DNA of 15,929 nt, taken from the NCBI GenBank assembly GCA_017527945.1, contig JAFXPL010000062.1, positions 1-15,929 of the forward strand, read 5' to 3'. Made by a program: the position numbers and the translations under genes. This document shows positions 13,563-15,929 of this stretch, one piece after another. This DNA comes from Bacteroidales bacterium. Its GTDB lineage: Bacteria; Bacteroidota; Bacteroidia; Bacteroidales; WCHB1-69. Position 1 is the stretch's first letter. Each line of letters begins with the position of its first letter. The notes beneath the pieces were generated by a model. It did no database searches. It saw nothing but the letters and a program-made list of their open reading frames with translations, and was not told the origin of the DNA.

Positions 13563-14138
13563 ATGAAAAAACTGATTCTTTTGGCTTTCGTAAGCCTGAT
13601 TACGCTGGGCGTGAGTGCGCAGCAAGCGAGAACGGCCTCCAAAGGGGAGCAGACCGTGACGATTCAAACAAACGGCGTGTGCCAGAAGTGCGCCGACCGT
13701 TTCAAGGAGAACGTGCCTTACTTCAAGGGGGTGAAGTCCTACACCTACGACATGAAGACGGCCAAATTGACCATCAACTATGACGCGAAGAAGACCAATC
13801 CCGACCAGTTGCGTCAGGAGGTCAGCAAGTTGGGCTACAATGCCGACAACGTGAAGGCTGACGCAGCCGCTCGCGCCAAGCTGCCGGCCTGCTGCCGTGC
13901 GGAGAAAGGCTCCGGATGCTGCAGTGGCGGTGCCGGTCATGGCTGCGGAAACAAGGCTTCCGCGCAAGGCTGCGGCAACCACGGCAACGGTCAGGGCTGC
14001 GGCAACCACGGAACCGCGAAAGCTTGCGGCAACCACGGGAATGCAAAAGCCTGTGACAAACATCAGGTGCCCGCCTCCAAGGAAGCCAGTGCAAAAAAGG
14101 ATGCCACTGTCAAGACGAGTGACATAAGAAAAAAATAG
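13563..14138 (+). CDS. Exported heavy-metal-associated (HMA) protein with Cys/His repeat tail
   Basis: A 191-residue protein with a signal peptide (MKKLILLAFVSLITLGVSAQ), so periplasmic or beyond. An earlier ATG-like start at 13524 was rejected because it would push the signal peptide inward. Residues about 29-98 form an HMA (ferredoxin-like) domain with one metal site, Cys40-Gln-Lys-Cys43 in TNGVCQKCADRF, and the later strand KTAKLTINYDAKKTNPDQL. The C-terminal part is unusual: CC pairs at 110-111 and 119-120, then Cys at 128, 137, 146, 155 and 164, exactly nine residues apart. Three of these sit in CGNHG. A Lys/Ala-rich end follows. It could be a copper or other soft-metal chaperone or a metal store; the metal is unknown. 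No clear promoter box was seen in the 80 bp upstream; a terminator follows. Confidence 0.85.
   Translation: MKKLILLAFVSLITLGVSAQQARTASKGEQTVTIQTNGVCQKCADRFKENVPYFKGVKSYTYDMKTAKLTINYDAKKTNPDQLRQEVSKLGYNADNVKADAAARAKLPACCRAEKGSGCCSGGAGHGCGNKASAQGCGNHGNGQGCGNHGTAKACGNHGNAKACDKHQVPASKEASAKKDATVKTSDIRKK
13944..14066 (+). repeat. In-frame 27-bp (9-residue) repeats encoding a Cys/His-rich tail
   Basis: Five units, each starting with Cys, at residues 128, 137, 146, 155 and 164. Units two to four read CGNHGNGQG, CGNHGTAKA and CGNHGNAKA; the first (CGNKASAQG) and last (CDKHQ) are diverged. The period is exactly 9 residues, so unit gain or loss would keep the frame and change the number of metal ligands. 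Confidence 0.85.
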
Positions 14139-14159
14139 TGGATTCGGTTTCTGACCACA

Positions 14160-14193
14160 AAAAAAGGGATTGTCAAGGGACGATCCCTTTTTT
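14160..14193. terminator. Rho-independent terminator after the HMA gene
   Basis: AAAAAAGGGAT (14160-14170) pairs perfectly with ATCCCTTTTTT (14183-14193) around a 12-nt loop. The stem is symmetric, with A and T runs on the two sides, so it could work in both directions. It separates the HMA gene from the PorT-like gene. Confidence 0.85.
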
Positions 14194-14261
14194 GTTTGTC
14201 CGCCGAAGGTCTTCATTTGTCGTTCGATGCGGTGAAAAATCCGTATAGACTGAAAAAATGT

Positions 14262-14269
14262 TACTTTTG
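14262..14269 (+). promoter_or_regulatory. -7 promoter box of the PorT-like gene
   Basis: TACTTTTG matches TAnnTTTG. Transcription would start near 14277, leaving a leader of only about 14 nt to the ATG at 14291, which argues against the start codon at 14258. No obvious -33 TTG is seen. Confidence 0.5.
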
Positions 14270-14290
14270 CACGTTCAAATACGGATGCTT

Positions 14291-14944
14291 ATGAAAAAAG
14301 GAACACTTGTCGGACTGCTGCTTCTGACGTTTGCCTGCACTGTTTTCGCACAGGCGGGCGAGAAAGACCCTATGTCCCGTTTTTACGGCGGGGTGCGCGC
14401 GGGTTTCACGGCCACGCAGATTTCCGGTGACGACCTGGCGGGCTTCCACAAGTTGGGGGCGCATGCGGGGCTTTTCGTCAGTCACGCGGTCATCCCCTCC
14501 GGGCGTCTCCGGCTGCAGTTGGAGTTGGACTTCACGATGAAGGGGAGCCATTCGAAGACCCCGAAAAACCAGGTGGCCGACAATTTCTACTCGCTCACGC
14601 TGGGCTATGTGGAGGTGCCGTTGTTAGTGGTGTGGACTGCGGGGAAGTGGCAGTTGTGGGGGCAGCAGTTCCAGTTCGAGCTGGAGCTGGGGCCGGTGTT
14701 CGGGGTGAACGTGTTCAGCCGCGAGCGCGAGGCCAACGGCCTGATCGTGGGCCGGCCGCCGTTCCGCTGGTACGAGTTCTCCGCTTTGGCGGGCATCTCC
14801 CTCATGGTGGCCGACCACCACAGCGTGAACTTCCGCTACGGCAACTCCATCGTTCCCGTGCGCATCCCCACGTGGGTGTATAACCGCGCGGTGAAGAAAC
14901 AGTTCAATTCACTGCTGACTGTCAGCTATTGCTATCAGTTTTGA
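14291..14944 (+). CDS. PorT-like outer-membrane beta-barrel protein
   Basis: A 217-residue protein with a signal peptide (MKKGTLVGLLLLTFACTVFAQ), then alternating amphipathic strands typical of the Bacteroidota outer-membrane beta-barrel family (PF13568, PorT-like). FYGGVRAGFTATQISGDDLAG (about 31-51) and FHKLGAHAGLFV are the characteristic first strands. SLTLGYVEVPLLVVW lies in the middle, with FSALAGISLMVADHHSVNFR and the terminal LLTVSYCYQF near the end; the C-terminal Phe fits an outer-membrane barrel. PorT itself is a T9SS component, but this superfamily is broad and a specific role cannot be assigned. An ATG at 14285 is also possible. It has its own -7 box and no cotranscribed partner. 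Confidence 0.82.
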   Translation: MKKGTLVGLLLLTFACTVFAQAGEKDPMSRFYGGVRAGFTATQISGDDLAGFHKLGAHAGLFVSHAVIPSGRLRLQLELDFTMKGSHSKTPKNQVADNFYSLTLGYVEVPLLVVWTAGKWQLWGQQFQFELELGPVFGVNVFSREREANGLIVGRPPFRWYEFSALAGISLMVADHHSVNFRYGNSIVPVRIPTWVYNRAVKKQFNSLLTVSYCYQF

Positions 14945-14946
14945 TT

Positions 14947-15027
14947 AGGAAGTTTAGGAAGTTTAGGAGGTTTAGGAGGTTTAGGAGGTTTAGTAAGTTT
15001 AGGAGGTTTAGGAGGTTTAGTAAGTTT
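14947..15027. repeat. Nine tandem 9-bp repeats, AGKARGTTT
   Basis: Units in order: AGGAAGTTT twice, AGGAGGTTT three times, AGTAAGTTT, AGGAGGTTT twice, AGTAAGTTT. The array starts 2 bp after the stop codon of the PorT-like gene. The AGTAAGTTT unit is identical to the unit in the kbl leader (599-634), in the same orientation about 14 kb away. Confidence 0.95.
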
Positions 15028-15052
15028 AGCTTCCGGAAAAGAAGCCTTCTGC

Positions 15053-15122
15053 TCTCAGTCCTCAGTTCTTAGTTCTCAGCTCTCAGCTCTTTGAACCTGA
15101 AACCTGAAACCTGAAACCAAAA
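15053..15122. repeat. Ten-unit heptamer tract with a word switch
   Basis: Consecutive 7-bp units: TCTCAGT, CCTCAGT, TCTTAGT, TCTCAGC, TCTCAGC, TCTTTGA, ACCTGAA three times, ACCAAAA. The word changes from TCTCAGY to ACCTGAA while the 7-bp period holds. It runs into the terminator of the right-hand gene. Confidence 0.9.
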
Positions 15123-15148
15123 AGGGAGACCCTTCCGGATCCCCCTTT
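15117..15148 (-). terminator. Terminator of the T9SS protein gene
   Basis: On the minus strand AAAGGGGGATCC pairs with GGGTCTCCCTTT over 12 bp with two wobble pairs, closing a GGAA tetraloop (15133-15136). A run of T follows. It lies about 47 bp after the stop codon. Confidence 0.85.
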
Positions 15149-15166
15149 GCAATTGTCATAAAGAAT

Positions 15167-15193
15167 TTACGCGAGATTCGCAAGATACGCGGA
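15167..15193. repeat. Three 9-bp repeats after the T9SS gene stop codon
   Basis: TTACGCGAG, ATTCGCAAG, ATACGCGGA: degenerate but in strict 9-bp phase. They start 3 bp beyond the stop codon (15196-15198). Confidence 0.6.
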
Positions 15194-15195
15194 GA

Positions 15196-15929
15196 CTATC
15201 GTTTCACAACAAACGGTTTGGTCACCATTCCGGCTTCCGTGGCCACGCGCACGAAGTACATGCCGTCGGCCAAATTGGAGACGTTGATAGCGGTGGTCTC
15301 GCCCATCATCGGGACAGTCTGCACTAATTTGCCATACACATCAAACAGGTGCAAGTCCGCACCAAACTGTACATTGTACATTATACATTGTACATTGACA
15401 AAGTCGTTGGCCGGGTTCGGGAACACCTTCACGCTGTTTTCCAACCAGCTGTGGATGCCGGTGGTGGTGGTGAAGGAATAGATGGCGGACCAGTCGCTGG
15501 TGTTGTTGCCGTCGCAGACCGCCTGCACCTGCACGTTGTAGGTCGTGCTGGGCGTGAGGCCGGTGATGACGTAACTGTTCGTGCTGGTGGTCGCGGAGGT
15601 CAGCTGGCCGTTCGCCGGCTTGTACTGGATGTTCCAGCTGCTCGCGTTGGCGTTGTTGTCCCAGGTGATGGTCGCGCCCTCGCCCGTGATGTTGGATGCG
15701 GTCACGCCCGTGGGCACGTCGCACGGCTCAACGCCCTGTTGCAGCGTGGTGAAGGTCATCTCGTCGCCATAGACGGTGTTTCCGTTGTAGGTGATGAACG
15801 CGCGGAAGGTGTAGCCCGTGTTGGCGGTCAGGCCGGTGAGGTTGTAGCTCAGGCCGCTGCCGGTGGCGTTCACCGTCTGGTAGGTGCCGCCCGTGGTGGT
15901 CTTCCACTGGAAGCCCTTGGCGGAAATCG
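15196..15929 (-). CDS. Fibronectin type III protein with C-terminal T9SS type A sorting domain, 3' part
   Basis: The 5' end lies beyond the window; the frame is open from the right edge through ISAKGFQWKTTTGGTYQTV. An upstream repeat ends at YGDEMTFTTLQQ. A fibronectin type III domain follows (CDVPTGVTASNITGEGATITW, SWNIQYKPANGQL, VITGLTPSTTYNVQVQAVC, SDWSAIYSFTTT). The last ~75 residues are a T9SS type A sorting domain: VFPNPANDFVNVQ, LHLFDVYGKLVQTV, LADGMYFVRVATEAG, and the end TKPFVVKR. The protein is therefore expected to cross the outer membrane through the type IX system and to be processed or attached at the surface. Between the first two sorting-domain strands sits a stretch encoded by four heptamer repeats. 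A terminator follows the gene. Confidence 0.9.
   Translation of the reverse strand, partial: ISAKGFQWKTTTGGTYQTVNATGSGLSYNLTGLTANTGYTFRAFITYNGNTVYGDEMTFTTLQQGVEPCDVPTGVTASNITGEGATITWDNNANASSWNIQYKPANGQLTSATTSTNSYVITGLTPSTTYNVQVQAVCDGNNTSDWSAIYSFTTTTGIHSWLENSVKVFPNPANDFVNVQCIMYNVQFGADLHLFDVYGKLVQTVPMMGETTAINVSNLADGMYFVRVATEAGMVTKPFVVKR
15368..15395. repeat. Heptamer repeat inside the T9SS sorting domain
   Basis: Four 7-bp units on the plus strand: TGTACAT, TGTACAT, TATACAT, TGTACAT. On the coding strand they give NVQCIMYNVQ. Seven is not a multiple of three, so gain or loss of one unit would shift the frame of the sorting signal. Confidence 0.9.

Noticed and set aside
14947..15027. Possible CRISPR array
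   Set aside because: The units are 9 bp with no spacers and no cas genes nearby; it is a simple tandem repeat.

Overview
The window looks like a chromosome segment from a type IX secretion (T9SS)-bearing member of the Bacteroidota, probably order Bacteroidales. The evidence is the set of protein families (T9SS type A sorting domain, FISUMP domain, PorT-like beta-barrel, PadR/PspC pair), several promoter boxes of the Bacteroidetes type (TTG about 19-21 bp upstream of TAnnTTTG), few obvious Shine-Dalgarno sites, and GC-rich genes separated by AT-rich gaps. I cannot name the genus. No tRNA, rRNA, CRISPR array or intact insertion sequence was seen. No gene-free stretch exceeds 300 bp.

Layout. 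At the left edge (minus strand) is the 5' part of kbl (threonine catabolism), then a FISUMP-domain exported protein and a small YbjQ/UPF0145 protein with its own promoter. From 10.6 kb down to 2.7 kb a seven-gene minus-strand unit reads padR regulator, PspC-domain membrane protein, stand-alone ABC ATPase, two FtsX/MacB-type permeases, periplasmic adaptor (HlyD/MacA type), TolC-type outer-membrane channel. This is a complete tripartite efflux pump with a likely local repressor. Its promoter diverges from that of a SulP-type anion transporter on the plus strand. The SulP gene is followed 29 bp later by a CPA-type cation/proton antiporter that is cut off at 305 residues. Then come an exported heavy-metal-associated (HMA) protein with a Cys/His repeat tail, a strong terminator, and a PorT-like beta-barrel protein with its own promoter. 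At the right edge (minus strand) is the 3' part of a fibronectin-III/T9SS protein with a clear terminator.

The most striking feature lies between the genes. At least ten places carry short direct-repeat tracts of strict period 7 or period 9. The words differ from place to place and sometimes switch within a tract. Many tracts start at or overlap a stop codon, one lies in the kbl leader, and one is inside the sorting domain of the T9SS protein. A second family is a composite hairpin element, present in four of the six gaps of the efflux operon. Its central stem keeps its pairing while the bases change, which suggests a selected structure. These two families are the best candidates here for something poorly described.
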